Below, piece by piece: positions 17,566-27,009 of a stretch of 64,000 bases of DNA. Source of the stretch: Ammoniphilus oxalaticus. Its GTDB lineage: Bacteria > Bacillota > Bacilli > Aneurinibacillales > RAOX-1. The notes below the pieces were generated by a model. That model was not told the origin of the DNA. It made no database searches and saw nothing but the letters and a program-made list of their open reading frames with translations. The stretch lies in contig NZ_MCHY01000006.1 in NCBI RefSeq assembly GCF_003609605.1, positions 186,001 through 250,000 on the forward strand, read 5' to 3'. A program made the translations under genes and the position numbers. The first letter of the stretch is position 1. Each line of letters starts with the position of its first letter.

Positions 17566-17574
17566 GGTGACCGT

Positions 17575-18567
17575 ATGAAACTAGCCGATATTTTTTTTCA
17601 AATGAAGAATGACCTACAGTATCTTGAGAATGAACTGGAAAAAGCGATTACGACAAAGGACCCTTTGTTGCACGACGCGTCCAATCATCTATTAAAGGCC
17701 GGAGGCAAGCGGATTCGTCCCATTTTTGTGTTGCTGTCCGGTAAGTTTGGCGACTACGATCGAACGAAGTTGAAATATATTGCAGTCGCTCTTGAATTGA
17801 TTCATATGGCTTCACTTGTGCACGACGACGTTATTGATGACGCGGAAAAGCGCAGAGGGAAGCAAACGGTGAAGGCGATGTGGGACAATAAGATTGCGAT
17901 GTATACGGGAGACTATATTTTTGCGGAAGCGCTCTTGATGGCGACGACGTTGGAAAATCCTAAAGTCCACCAAATCTTGTCCAAGGCGATCATGGAGATG
18001 ACGATCGGCGAAATTAATCAGATTCGCGATTTTAATCATTGGGATCAATCTTTGCGCGATTATTTGCGCCGCATCAAACGAAAGACGGCGTTGTTGATCG
18101 CGATCAGCTGTCAATTAGGCGCGATCGTAGCTGGAGCGCCGCAGTCTGTCGTGACCGCATTGTACCGTTATGGTTATTATGTCGGTATGGCTTTTCAGAT
18201 TACCGATGATATTCTAGATTTTGTCGGCGACGAAAAGAAATTGGGCAAACCTGCCGGCAGTGATTTACGCCAGGGAAACATTACGTTACCCGCCCTGTAT
18301 TGTTACCACGCAACCCCGTTAGGGACGACGATTCGCGAGATGATGGAACCCGTTCAAACGACGGACAAGGACCAGCTAATCATTTCCGAGGCGAAGATGA
18401 GCGAGGCGATTGAACGAATTGCTAACAGTGAAGGGATCGAGTTTGCTCAACAGTTGGCGGATCGTTATATTTTGAAAGCGAAAGCTTGTTTAGCGTCGCT
18501 GTCAGATGGTTCCGCAAAGGAATCATTAGATGAAATTGCTAATTTTATTGGAAAAAGGGAAACATAG
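17575..18567 (+). CDS. hepT: Heptaprenyl diphosphate synthase component II
   Basis: HepT is the catalytic subunit that extends farnesyl diphosphate. The 330-residue protein has the first Asp-rich motif in LVHDDVIDDAEKRRGK (about 81-96), the second in QITDDILDFVGD (about 208-219), and KAGGKRIRP near the N-terminus. Ten bp after mqnA, it closes the hepS-mqnP-ubiX-mqnA-hepT operon. The chain length cannot be read from sequence alone; the HepS partner supports a long-chain product. Confidence 0.94.
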   Translation: MKLADIFFQMKNDLQYLENELEKAITTKDPLLHDASNHLLKAGGKRIRPIFVLLSGKFGDYDRTKLKYIAVALELIHMASLVHDDVIDDAEKRRGKQTVKAMWDNKIAMYTGDYIFAEALLMATTLENPKVHQILSKAIMEMTIGEINQIRDFNHWDQSLRDYLRRIKRKTALLIAISCQLGAIVAGAPQSVVTALYRYGYYVGMAFQITDDILDFVGDEKKLGKPAGSDLRQGNITLPALYCYHATPLGTTIREMMEPVQTTDKDQLIISEAKMSEAIERIANSEGIEFAQQLADRYILKAKACLASLSDGSAKESLDEIANFIGKRET

Positions 18568-18628
18568 TTGAATTTATTTGCTTTTCATAGAGACGATTTG
18601 ATAAAATCACATAGATGAAAGCGAAACA

Positions 18629-18668
18629 GATCTATTCGGAATACTTCCGTTTGGTCGTCGAATAGATC
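18629..18668. promoter_or_regulatory. Perfect 10-bp inverted repeat upstream of ndk
   Basis: GATCTATTCG (18629-18638) pairs exactly with CGAATAGATC (18659-18668) across a 20-nt loop. No T-run follows, so it is not a standard terminator. It may be an operator or an RNA hairpin in the hepT-ndk gap. Confidence 0.55.
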
Positions 18669-18727
18669 ACATACATAAGTCCATATATTTTACAAAAATA
18701 CATGACGAACACGATTGAAGGAGGTGT

Positions 18728-18758
18728 AACCGTTAGCCAAACACGGTTCTTGTTTTTA
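18728..18758 (+). promoter_or_regulatory. Hairpin with T-rich tail in the ndk leader
   Basis: AACCGT (18728-18733) pairs with ACGGTT (18743-18748), then CTTGTTTTT. A perfect ribosome binding site (AAGGAGGTG) lies immediately upstream although no start codon follows it at the right distance. It resembles a small attenuator; the stem is only 6 bp. Confidence 0.4.
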
Positions 18759-18805
18759 ATGAAACAGGAGATTGACTTTTTCGTTTTTGGCAACGGTGCT
18801 ACACA

Positions 18806-19255
18806 ATGGCAAATGAAAAAACATTCATTATGGTCAAGCCTGATGGGGTGCAACGTAACCTGATTGGCGAAATTGTTACACGTTTTGAGAAAAAAGGATT
18901 TCAATTGGTTGGCGCTAAATTAATGTCTGTCAGCAAAGAACTAGCTGAGGAACATTACGGTGAACATAAAGAGCGTCCTTTCTTTGGGGAACTGGTTGAT
19001 TTCATTACGTCAAGTCCTGTCTTTGCGATGGTTTGGGAAGGGCCTGGGGTCATTGCAACGGCTCGTCAGATGATGGGAACAACAAACCCGTCTGAAGCGG
19101 CGCCTGGCACGATTCGCGGCGACTATGGCATCAGCGTGGGGATGAACATCATCCATGGTTCTGACTCAGCCGAAAGCGCGGAACGTGAAATGGGATTATG
19201 GTTTACGGATCAAGATCTAACAAGCTACGATAAAACGCTAAGTAAGTGGATCTAA
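18806..19255 (+). CDS. ndk: Nucleoside diphosphate kinase
   Basis: Ndk balances nucleoside triphosphate pools by phosphate transfer through a histidine. The 149-residue protein begins [18 protein letters not shown] and has the active-site motif NIIHGSDS (His about 115). The start is fixed by family alignment; the site before it is weak (GGTG, 7 nt upstream), while a strong AAGGAGGTG lies unused 80 nt earlier. Same neighbours as in B. subtilis (hepT, cheR). Confidence 0.98.
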   Translation: MANEKTFIMVKPDGVQRNLIGEIVTRFEKKGFQLVGAKLMSVSKELAEEHYGEHKERPFFGELVDFITSSPVFAMVWEGPGVIATARQMMGTTNPSEAAPGTIRGDYGISVGMNIIHGSDSAESAEREMGLWFTDQDLTSYDKTLSKWI

Positions 19256-19321
19256 GTACAATGGAGCGGAGCAGCGCTGCCTACTTCAATCTAAAAAGTG
19301 GGACAAGCGTCCGCTGAATAG

Positions 19322-19372
19322 AAGGCTGCCTAAAGAAGATCATAGCGATGGTCTGATGGGCGGCCTTTTCTA
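19322..19372 (+). terminator. Probable terminator after ndk
   Basis: AAGGCTGCC pairs with GGCGGCCTT (one G-U) across a 28-nt loop, followed by TTTCTATTTATTT. Confidence 0.65.
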
Positions 19373-19513
19373 TTTATTTGTGTAAGATTATTGAATAGCC
19401 ATTAACAAAAATTACCTTATTTTCATTTCATGAAGGAGTTTCTTCCAGCTGTGTAGAATTAAAGAAAGCAAGATAGAAAATACGGGTGTGGACAGGAATG
19501 AAAGGTGAGGCAA

Positions 19514-20296
19514 ATGGCAGAACGGGATTTTATGCAATTTATCGCGCAAGTGAAGAATAAAACGGGGATTGATCTCTCTTTATATAAAGAAGCGCAAATG
19601 AAAAGACGTCTGACTTCGCTTCGAAACAAACGAGGTTATGATGATTTTTCAAGCTATTTAAAAGCAATCGCCGCGGATCAAGAGCTATACGATGAACTAT
19701 TAGATCGCATCACGATCAATGTATCTGAATTTTTCAGAAATTATTCACGTTGGGAAATATTGATGAAGAAAATTCTGCCCCGTCTATTACGTGAGAAACC
19801 GAGATTAAAAATATGGAGCGCGGCCTGTTCAACAGGCGAAGAACCGTATTCGCTGGCGATGGGCTTGACACAATTGACGAGTTTACGCAATGTGGATATT
19901 TTAGCTACGGACATTGATCGTGGGGCGCTCGAGCGAGCAAAGGAAGGGATTTATCCAGAGCGTTCTTTAGCGGAATGTCCGAAACCGCTGCGGGCAAAAT
20001 ATTTTGAACAGCGGGAACAACTTTATCATGTCTCTAATGAAATTAAGCAAGCGGTTCGGTTTCGACGTCATAATTTGCTTGCGGATTCGTTTGAAACGGG
20101 TTTCGATCTGATCGTTTGCAGAAATGTGATGATCTATTTTACGGAAGAGGCAAAACACACGCTCTATGAAAAGTTTAGTCAGGCGCTTCGACCTGGCGGC
20201 GTGTTCTTCGTCGGCAGCACTGAACAAATTTTTCAACCGAAGCGTTATTTATTTGAACCCGAAGACACCTTTTTTTATCGAAAATTGCCGGAATAA
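19514..20296 (+). CDS. cheR: Chemotaxis protein methyltransferase CheR
   Basis: CheR transfers methyl groups from S-adenosylmethionine to glutamates of chemoreceptors. The 260-residue protein has the N-terminal helical domain ([19 protein letters not shown]), NVSEFFRN, the SAM-binding [13 protein letters not shown] (about 108-120), ILATDID and [14 protein letters not shown] 19514 is placed 8 nt after AAAGG; a GTG at 19505 in the same frame is possible. As in B. subtilis, this single chemotaxis gene lies between ndk and aroC. Confidence 0.96.
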   Translation: MAERDFMQFIAQVKNKTGIDLSLYKEAQMKRRLTSLRNKRGYDDFSSYLKAIAADQELYDELLDRITINVSEFFRNYSRWEILMKKILPRLLREKPRLKIWSAACSTGEEPYSLAMGLTQLTSLRNVDILATDIDRGALERAKEGIYPERSLAECPKPLRAKYFEQREQLYHVSNEIKQAVRFRRHNLLADSFETGFDLIVCRNVMIYFTEEAKHTLYEKFSQALRPGGVFFVGSTEQIFQPKRYLFEPEDTFFYRKLPE

Positions 20297-20329
20297 GGGA
20301 AAAGTAGAGACGAGGAGGGAGTGCGCCAC

Positions 20330-20641
20330 ATGTTTAATTTGATGATTGTCTTGTTAGCGACGTACCTTTGTTATCAACGGGGAGCGGCATATATGTTTAA
20401 ATCACGGATCATGGATAAGGCCCAAGCCGCAGGAGCAGGTTACGCCATGTTTATGCTTGCTGGGATTATTCTTGGAGAATTTACCGGCTTATCGTTTGCT
20501 TACCACTACGCCGCGGAGTCGGTCGGATGGCAGTTGGCGAGTGGAACAATCTGTTCGATTCTGCTAGGCGAAAGTTTTCATTACTATAATAAAAGACTTA
20601 TACAGAAGATCCCGTCGATGGAACAGCGGAAGAACTACTAA
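20330..20641 (+). CDS. Small membrane protein of unknown function
   Basis: This 103-residue protein starts MFNLMIVLLATYLCYQRG and has three hydrophobic helices (about 2-16, 38-57 and 65-83) with a basic tail. ATG 20330 is 10 nt after AGGAGGGA; the GTG at 20321 is too close to that site. It is 33 bp after cheR, so may share its transcript. No family recognised. Confidence 0.65.
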   Translation: MFNLMIVLLATYLCYQRGAAYMFKSRIMDKAQAAGAGYAMFMLAGIILGEFTGLSFAYHYAAESVGWQLASGTICSILLGESFHYYNKRLIQKIPSMEQRKNY

Positions 20642-20776
20642 CGTAGCTAATCAAGTTGGCGCGACCTTGTCAAGATGTTCTTTTCAACTTTAATACTACC
20701 ATTTTCGACATAGCTATACTATAATAGCACATAAATAATATGGCGCTTAAAAGCGTTAAAGGGTGGAGGAAATTGG

Positions 20777-21940
20777 ATGAGATATTTGACAGCTGGAGAA
20801 TCCCACGGCCCTCAGTTGACCGCAATCATTGAGGGAGTGCCGAGCAATGTGCCGATCAGTGTCGATAAGATTAATACGCTGCTGCAACGCAGACAAAAAG
20901 GACATGGTCGCGGTCGCAGGATGCAAATCGAAACGGATCAAGTTCGGATCGTTGCTGGCGTGCGTCACGGATTGACGACAGGGGCGCCGATCTGCTTGAT
21001 CGTAGAAAATAAAGATTGGACGCATTGGGAACATATTATGGGCGTTGAACCGTTAGCTGAAGGACAAGAACTTCAACGTGAGGTGACAAAACCGAGACCT
21101 GGTCACGCAGATTTGAACGGGGCTTTAAAATATAATCAAGAGGACATGCGCAACATTTTAGAGCGGTCAAGCGCGCGCGAAACAGCGGTTCGCGTTGCGG
21201 TCGCGGGTGTTGCCCAACAATTGCTAGAACAGTTTGGCATTCGCGTCGGAAGTCATGTGAAGCGGATCGGATCCGTTGAAGCGAAAGAGATGGAGATGCC
21301 GTTAGCGGATTTGATCGAAGTGGCGGAAGCTTCTTCGGTTCGTTGTTTGGATCCTGAAGCGGGCCAACAAATGATGGACTTGATCGACAAAGCAAAATCG
21401 GAAGGGGATTCCTTAGGCGGGATTGTTGAAGTGATCGCGGAAGGCTTGCCTATTGGATTGGGCAGTCATGTCCAATGGGATCGCAAATTAGACGGGCGTC
21501 TTGCCCAAGCGATCATGAGTATTCAAGCATTCAAAGGGGTCGAGATTGGAATCGGATTTGAAGCGGGCGCAAGACCCGGTTCAGAAGTGCATGATGAGAT
21601 CGTTTGGGACGAAGAGGGCGGATTTTATCGCAGTTCCAATCGAGCGGGCGGTTTTGAAGGCGGCATGACAACGGGAATGCCGGTTGTTGTGCGCGGCGTA
21701 ATGAAGCCAATTCCAACGTTGTACAAGCCATTGCAAAGCGTTGATTTAGCGACGAAAGAGCCGTTCGAAGCGACGATTGAACGATCTGATAGTTGCGCGG
21801 TGCCAGCGGCGGCGGTTGTTGCCGAAGCGGTTGTCACAATCGAATTGGCAAAAGCGATGATTGAGACGTTCCATAGCGATAACTTAGAGCAGATGAAACA
21901 GAGCGTTGCCCAATACGCGAGTTATTTGGAGAGCCGCTAA
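20777..21940 (+). CDS. aroC: Chorismate synthase
   Basis: AroC (aroF in B. subtilis) removes phosphate from EPSP to give chorismate, using reduced FMN. The 387-residue protein has [17 protein letters not shown] at the start, [33 protein letters not shown] and [15 protein letters not shown]. It is the first gene of the aromatic supraoperon; its stop overlaps the start of aroB by one base (TAATG). Confidence 0.98.
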   Translation: MRYLTAGESHGPQLTAIIEGVPSNVPISVDKINTLLQRRQKGHGRGRRMQIETDQVRIVAGVRHGLTTGAPICLIVENKDWTHWEHIMGVEPLAEGQELQREVTKPRPGHADLNGALKYNQEDMRNILERSSARETAVRVAVAGVAQQLLEQFGIRVGSHVKRIGSVEAKEMEMPLADLIEVAEASSVRCLDPEAGQQMMDLIDKAKSEGDSLGGIVEVIAEGLPIGLGSHVQWDRKLDGRLAQAIMSIQAFKGVEIGIGFEAGARPGSEVHDEIVWDEEGGFYRSSNRAGGFEGGMTTGMPVVVRGVMKPIPTLYKPLQSVDLATKEPFEATIERSDSCAVPAAAVVAEAVVTIELAKAMIETFHSDNLEQMKQSVAQYASYLESR

Positions 21941-23043
21941 TGAACCAGCTGACGGTTGATTTAGGTGAGCGAAGTTACCCGATTTTGATTGGTAAAGGTC
22001 TGCTTCGTCAGCTACCGCAACAGTTGGCGGCGCGCGGGATTGAGCCGCGACAAACATTATTTATCGTCAGCGATGAACATGTTGCCCCGCTCTATTTGGA
22101 ACAGGTCGTCAATGGATTGGAGCAGGCGGGCTATCGTTGCGGCTATCATATCGTTCCCGCGGGAGAGCAAGTGAAGAGTCTAGCCTATTTAGAAGAAATT
22201 ACGGGTAAAGCGCTCGAGATAGGGCTGGATCGTAACTCTGTGTTCCTCGCGTTAGGCGGAGGAGTGATCGGGGACTTAACTGGCTTTTGCGCGGCGGCTT
22301 ACATGCGCGGGGTTCCGTTTGTCCAAATTCCGACCACGTTGCTCGCCCACGATAGCAGTGTCGGCGGAAAAGTGGCGGTCAACCATCCGCTCGGTAAAAA
22401 TATTATCGGGGCGTTTCATCAACCGAGCCTCGTTTTATACGACACGGAAACGTTAACGACGTTGCCCAAACGGGAGATCTATGCCGGTTTTGCGGAAGTG
22501 TTAAAGCACGGACTGATTTGGAGCGAATCGTTTACGAATTGGTTAAGCGACAACGCATCCTCGTTACTCTCCTTGGAATCTCCGTTCATCGAAGAGGCGA
22601 TTCAACAAGGCTGCGCGATCAAGGCGGAAGTCGTTTCCAATGACGAGCGTGAGCAAGGCTTACGAGCGATCCTCAACTTGGGCCATACATTTGGACACGC
22701 CCTTGAGGCGATCTCGTCCTATGGCGGGCTGATTCATGGTGAAGCGATATCGATCGGGATGGTGGCGGCGGCATTGCTGGCGGAACGGATTGGCTTAACG
22801 AAAGCGGAGGACCGTGTGGCCGAACGGACGATCTCCCTTTTAAAACAATACCACCTCCCTGTTCAATTACCGTCGGCATTTGCAATTGACGATATTTTGG
22901 CCGCAATGCGTCACGATAAAAAAGGCAAAGACGGCAAATTCGTGTTTGTGTTGCCAACAGCGATCGGCGCGGTGGAGATCGTCGAAAATGTAGATGAAGC
23001 GGATATTATTGAAACGTTGAAAATATGTAAAGAGGTGGAGTAA
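21940..23043 (+). CDS. aroB: 3-dehydroquinate synthase
   Basis: AroB cyclises DAHP to 3-dehydroquinate using NAD and a divalent metal. The 367-residue protein has GGGVIGDLTGFCAAAYMRG (about 104-122), PTTLLAHDSSVGGK, the metal-binding GFAEVLKHGLI, and LNLGHTFGHALE with HGEAISIGM. Start overlaps the aroC stop. Confidence 0.98.
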   Translation: MNQLTVDLGERSYPILIGKGLLRQLPQQLAARGIEPRQTLFIVSDEHVAPLYLEQVVNGLEQAGYRCGYHIVPAGEQVKSLAYLEEITGKALEIGLDRNSVFLALGGGVIGDLTGFCAAAYMRGVPFVQIPTTLLAHDSSVGGKVAVNHPLGKNIIGAFHQPSLVLYDTETLTTLPKREIYAGFAEVLKHGLIWSESFTNWLSDNASSLLSLESPFIEEAIQQGCAIKAEVVSNDEREQGLRAILNLGHTFGHALEAISSYGGLIHGEAISIGMVAAALLAERIGLTKAEDRVAERTISLLKQYHLPVQLPSAFAIDDILAAMRHDKKGKDGKFVFVLPTAIGAVEIVENVDEADIIETLKICKEVE

Positions 23044-23044
23044 G

Positions 23045-23425
23045 TTGGGTGTACGGGGCATACGCGGAGCGACAACGGTGAACGAAAATCGATCAGAAGA
23101 AATTTTAAAGGCGACTAGTGAATTGATGGAGGAAATTATTCGTGAAAATGATTTTCAAGCGGATGACGTCGCCTCGGTGCTCGTTACGGTAACGACGGAT
23201 CTGAACGCGGATTTTCCCGCGAAAGCGATTCGGGCATTGCAGGGTTGGGAGTTGGTTCCGTTGATGTGTTCGACTGAAATTCCCGTTCCCGGCAGTTTGC
23301 CGCGCTGCATTCGTTTAATGCTGCTCGTCAATACAGATGTCGGAGCGGATCAAGTGCGTCATGTGTTTTTAGGCGAGGCTGTGAAATTGCGACCTGATTT
23401 AACAAAAACAGGCGGATCGATGTAA
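23045..23425 (+). CDS. aroH: Chorismate mutase AroH
   Basis: AroH rearranges chorismate to prephenate. The 126-residue protein is the monofunctional trimeric AroH type: it begins MGVRGIRGATTVNENR (the arginines are part of the active site) and has STEIPVPGSLPRCIRLMLLVN with the catalytic Arg in PRCIR. It starts at TTG 23045, with GAGGTGGAG overlapping the end of aroB. It is the last gene before the trp leader. Confidence 0.97.
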   Translation: MGVRGIRGATTVNENRSEEILKATSELMEEIIRENDFQADDVASVLVTVTTDLNADFPAKAIRALQGWELVPLMCSTEIPVPGSLPRCIRLMLLVNTDVGADQVRHVFLGEAVKLRPDLTKTGGSM

Positions 23426-23434
23426 AGAAATGTA

Positions 23435-23464
23435 TTGACAGCATAAAGCTAGTTGTAATAAACT
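23435..23464 (+). promoter_or_regulatory. trp operon promoter
   Basis: TTGACA (23435-23440) is followed after 16-18 nt by TAATAA/TAAACT, giving a -10 candidate. It lies 10 bp after aroH and just upstream of the TRAP site. Confidence 0.65.
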
Positions 23465-23470
23465 AAATCT

Positions 23471-23524
23471 AAGAATGAGTTGAGCTGAGAGTAGAGAAGT
23501 TAGTTGAGCTGAGGAAGAGTAGAG
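23471..23524 (+). promoter_or_regulatory. TRAP binding site (eleven NAG triplets)
   Basis: NAG triplets start at 23471, 23477, 23482, 23487, 23492, 23497, 23501, 23506, 23511, 23517 and 23522. Nine are GAG, TAG or equivalent and two to three are AAG. Spacers are mostly 2 nt. Eleven triplets match the eleven subunits of TRAP, whose gene mtrB is at 13433-13663. Confidence 0.92.
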
Positions 23525-23526
23525 TC

Positions 23527-23587
23527 TGATATGTTTGCAATGATTAGAGGACCCGTGTGTCATCTAGTCTATTTCCTATACATATCA
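23527..23587 (+). promoter_or_regulatory. Candidate trp antiterminator
   Basis: TGATATGT (23527-23534) pairs perfectly with ACATATCA (23580-23587). The stem begins directly after the last NAG triplets and ends at the foot of the terminator, so TRAP binding could prevent it. An alternative GGACC (23549-23553) could pair with GGTCC inside the terminator. Confidence 0.55.
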
Positions 23588-23622
23588 AGTCCAGGATTCC
23601 AAAGGTCCCTGGACTTTTTTTT
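23587..23622 (+). terminator. trp leader terminator
   Basis: AGTCCAGG (23588-23595) pairs with CCTGGACT (23608-23615), followed by eight T residues. It lies 80 nt upstream of trpE and is the expected attenuator. Confidence 0.92.
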
Positions 23623-23701
23623 GTTTTAAAAACCATAAAGACCTCACCCTATTCCCTCACTCCACTTCTCAAGCGGCATTCATAAAAGGAGAGGTGGCCC
23701 T

Positions 23702-25237
23702 ATGTATTATCCCTCATTAGAAAAAGTTGAAAGCCTTTATCACGATTACAATTTAATTCCGATTCGGATGACGTTTATGGCGGATCAAGAGACACCGATT
23801 AGCATTTATCAGAAATTACAACGTGATGGTTCCTTTTTATTAGAAAGTGTAGAAGGCGGCTCGCGTTGGGCTCGCTATTCATTCATCGGCTTACACCCGT
23901 TATTAACGTTTGAAACGAAGCAAGGGCTGACGAAGATCCAGCATCGCGACGGGCGGCTCGAACAAAAAGAAGGCAATCCGGTGTATCTATTGCGTGACAC
24001 GCTAGCGGCATATCGGAGTCCGGTTTTGTCGGGAACCCCGCGTTTTACAGGCGGCGCGGTCGGATACTTTGGATTTGATATTTTAACGTACTTTGAAGAT
24101 TTGCCCGTCAGTCCAGATAACGACTTGCAAATGGATGATGTGAAGTTTATGTTTGCTGATTCGGTGATCGTGTTTGACCATTTAAAGCAGGAGATTCAAG
24201 TGATTGAACACGTGCATGTCGAGGCAAACGATACTGCGGAAACCATCCAAGCAAAGTATGATAATTGCTGCGCGCGGATACGACAGATGGCCCAAAACAT
24301 TCGCAAATCGGATCAACAATCTCGCGATCTATACATGATGCCAGAACAGATAGAACCGATTGAAGTAAATTCGAACATGACGAAAGCGGAATTTCTACAG
24401 ATGATTGATCGCGCCAAACAGTACATCAAATTGGGCGACGTTTCACAAGTGGTTGTTTCGCAACGCTTTGAAGTGGCGGAACCGCCGCAGCCGTTGGATG
24501 TGTATCGTGTGTTGCGCTCTTTGAATCCTTCGCCTTATATGTATTACTTGCAATTTTCGCAAGATGAAAAATTAGTAGGGACATCGCCTGAGCTACTCGT
24601 CCGCGTTGAAGAAGGCAGAGTAGAGACGAGACCGATTGCGGGAACGAGAAAACGAGGCGAAACAGAAGCGGAAGATGCGAAGTTGATCGAAGAATTACTC
24701 GCTGATAAAAAGGAACGAGCCGAGCATGACATGTTAGTCGGGTTAGGCAAAGAGGATATCGGGCGTGTTTGCAAAGCGGGTAGCGTGAATGTCGAGCAGT
24801 ATTTAGAAGTCGAGTTATACTCGCATGTAATGCATATCGTATCCCATGTGGCAGGGAAGTTACATCCAGACAAAAGCGCATTCGACGCGCTTATCTCCTG
24901 CTTCCCAGCGGGAACGGTCTCCGGATCGCCCAAATTACGGGCAATGGAGATTATTGCGGAATTAGAACAGACGGCCCGTAATGCGTATGCGGGAGCGATT
25001 GGTTACTTTAGTTTTACGGGTAATATGGATTCTTGCATTACGATCCGCACGATCATCTTCAAAAACGGGAAAGCCTATATTCAGGCCGGAGCGGGCATCG
25101 TTTCCGACTCTGTGCCAGAAACCGAATTTGAGGAGACGGAAAATAAAGCGAAAGCATTGATTCGGGCGATTCAGGTTGCAAAACAGATTAAGAGATTAGA
25201 GGAGGATGATGAGCATGTTTCAAGCGCTGCTAAATAA
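23702..25237 (+). CDS. trpE: Anthranilate synthase component I
   Basis: TrpE makes anthranilate from chorismate and ammonia or glutamine. The 511-residue protein has the feedback-site motif LLESVEGGSRWARYSFIG and the chorismate-binding blocks GTSPELLVRVE, RPIAGTRKRG and FPAGTVSGSPKLRAMEI. No trpG lies in the operon; in B. subtilis the glutamine amidotransferase PabA, encoded elsewhere, is shared. Its end overlaps trpD by 23 nt. Confidence 0.98.
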   Translation: MYYPSLEKVESLYHDYNLIPIRMTFMADQETPISIYQKLQRDGSFLLESVEGGSRWARYSFIGLHPLLTFETKQGLTKIQHRDGRLEQKEGNPVYLLRDTLAAYRSPVLSGTPRFTGGAVGYFGFDILTYFEDLPVSPDNDLQMDDVKFMFADSVIVFDHLKQEIQVIEHVHVEANDTAETIQAKYDNCCARIRQMAQNIRKSDQQSRDLYMMPEQIEPIEVNSNMTKAEFLQMIDRAKQYIKLGDVSQVVVSQRFEVAEPPQPLDVYRVLRSLNPSPYMYYLQFSQDEKLVGTSPELLVRVEEGRVETRPIAGTRKRGETEAEDAKLIEELLADKKERAEHDMLVGLGKEDIGRVCKAGSVNVEQYLEVELYSHVMHIVSHVAGKLHPDKSAFDALISCFPAGTVSGSPKLRAMEIIAELEQTARNAYAGAIGYFSFTGNMDSCITIRTIIFKNGKAYIQAGAGIVSDSVPETEFEETENKAKALIRAIQVAKQIKRLEEDDEHVSSAAK

Positions 25238-26240
25238 AGTAGTCGACTTAGAACATATGAGTAGAGCAGAAGCGAGAGAGTCGATGGACCTGATTATGCA
25301 AGGGGAGGCTACGCCAGCCCAGTTAGGCAGTTTCTTAACTGCGTTGCGGATCAAAGGCGAGACGATCGAGGAGTTGACGGGGTTTGCCCAGTCAATGCGC
25401 TCTCACGCGACGCAATTGCAGGCCCAAACCGAAAACTTAATTGATACATGCGGCACAGGCGGCGATGGAGGCAACACGTTTAACATTTCAACGGCGTCTG
25501 CTTTAGTCGCGGCGGCAGGCGGAGCCCGCGTTGCCAAACATGGCAATCGAGCCGTTTCAAGTCGCAGTGGCAGCGCCGATGTGCTCGAGAAGCTTGGCGT
25601 GCATATTGAGTTAAGCGTTGAAGAAGCGACGCGTTGTTTAGAAGAAACGAACCTTTGCTTCATGTTCGCTCCATTGTATCATCAGGCGATGAAACATGCG
25701 GTCGGAACGCGACGTGAAATTGGTTTCCGCACCGTATTTAACCTACTAGGTCCAATGACCAATCCAGCGGGCGCAGACCGCCAAATTATCGGGGTCTATG
25801 ATGCGAGCTTAGCGGAAAAAGTGGCGTATGCGTTGCGCGAACTGGGTTTAACGCGTGGATTGGTTGTTGCGGGAGAAGACGGGCTTGATGAAATTAGCGT
25901 GTGCGCCCCAAGCAAAATCGTTGAATTGAAAAACGGCGAAATCTTTAGCTATCGCGTGACGCCCGAGCAATTGAATGTTGGCGTTCATTCATTGCAGTCG
26001 ATCTCCGGTGGTCATGCCGATGAAAACGCGGAAATCATCCGCCAAGTCTTTGCGGGAGCGGAAGGCGCCGATCGCGATATTGTACTCGTCAATAGCGCCG
26101 CCGCGTTATATTTAGCGGAGAAATGCGGATCGTTGGCAGAAGGCGTTGAACTTGCTAGGCAACTCATAGATGATGGATTAGTTACACAAAAGCTCGATGA
26201 ATTAGTCGGCTTCACAAGGAGGATCTCTCATGCTTCATAA
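25215..26240 (+). CDS. trpD: Anthranilate phosphoribosyltransferase
   Basis: TrpD joins anthranilate to phosphoribosyl pyrophosphate. The 341-residue protein has DTCGTGGDGGNTFNIST (about 78-94), AAGGARVAKHGNRAVSS and FNLLGPMTNPAG. Of three close ATGs, 25215 (MFQALLNKVV) has the best spacing after GGAGG, about 10 nt; 25206 and 25209 are too close. It overlaps trpE and trpC. Confidence 0.97.
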   Translation: MFQALLNKVVDLEHMSRAEARESMDLIMQGEATPAQLGSFLTALRIKGETIEELTGFAQSMRSHATQLQAQTENLIDTCGTGGDGGNTFNISTASALVAAAGGARVAKHGNRAVSSRSGSADVLEKLGVHIELSVEEATRCLEETNLCFMFAPLYHQAMKHAVGTRREIGFRTVFNLLGPMTNPAGADRQIIGVYDASLAEKVAYALRELGLTRGLVVAGEDGLDEISVCAPSKIVELKNGEIFSYRVTPEQLNVGVHSLQSISGGHADENAEIIRQVFAGAEGADRDIVLVNSAAALYLAEKCGSLAEGVELARQLIDDGLVTQKLDELVGFTRRISHAS

Positions 26241-27009
26241 GATTATTGCAGAAAAAAGACGAGAAGTAGAAAGCTTGAAAAGGCGGCTTGATCACGGTAA
26301 GATCGAAGAGGCGCTCGGCGCGGTTGCCGCTCCGTTGCCATTTGTGGATAGATTGTTATCAAGTAAGCGAAAAGTGAGCGTGATTGCCGAGGTGAAGAAG
26401 GCCTCGCCGTCTAAAGGCGTGATTCGCCCTGATTTTGATCCGCTTGCGTTAGCTCAGGCCTATGCGGACGCCAACGTAGAAGCGATGTCCGTATTGACAG
26501 ATGAGAAGTTTTTCCAGGGAAATAATGACTATTTAACGACGATTAAACGGGAGATCCCTACAACTCCTTTACTTAGAAAAGATTTTATCATCGATCCATT
26601 GCAAGTGTACGAAGCGCGCCTAATCGGGGCCGATTGCATTTTACTGATCGCCGCGGCTCTCGAACCGCGTCAGTTAAGCGAGTTGGCGGATTTGGCCGCG
26701 GAACTTGGGATGGATACGTTGATTGAAGTGCATAACGAAGCAGAAATTGAACAAACATTGGCGCATACGAAACCATCGGTGCTGGGGATTAACAATCGTG
26801 ATTTAAAGACGTTCGAAACGACGTTAAAAACGACAGAGCGTCTCATGTCGTTCATTCCAAGTGACCTGCCTGTGATTAGTGAGAGCGGGATTCGTTCGCG
26901 AGAAGATATTGATTATTTAGCGGGACTTGGAGCCCGTGGTGTGTTAGTCGGCGAGCACTTTATGCGTCAACAAGACATTACGGTCGCGGTCAAAGAGTTG
27001 GTTGACTGA
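26230..27009 (+). CDS. trpC: Indole-3-glycerol phosphate synthase
   Basis: TrpC closes the indole ring from carboxyphenylaminodeoxyribulose phosphate. The 259-residue TIM barrel has VIAEVKKASPSKGVIR (about 50-65), LRKDFIID, EVHNEAEIE, LGINNRDLKTF and SESGI. It overlaps trpD by 11 nt and shares one base with trpF. Confidence 0.98.
   Translation: MLHKIIAEKRREVESLKRRLDHGKIEEALGAVAAPLPFVDRLLSSKRKVSVIAEVKKASPSKGVIRPDFDPLALAQAYADANVEAMSVLTDEKFFQGNNDYLTTIKREIPTTPLLRKDFIIDPLQVYEARLIGADCILLIAAALEPRQLSELADLAAELGMDTLIEVHNEAEIEQTLAHTKPSVLGINNRDLKTFETTLKTTERLMSFIPSDLPVISESGIRSREDIDYLAGLGARGVLVGEHFMRQQDITVAVKELVD

Noticed and set aside
18761-18862. Leader frame starting [17 protein letters not shown] overlapping ndk
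   Set aside because: It has no binding site at a suitable distance and runs into ndk in another frame.
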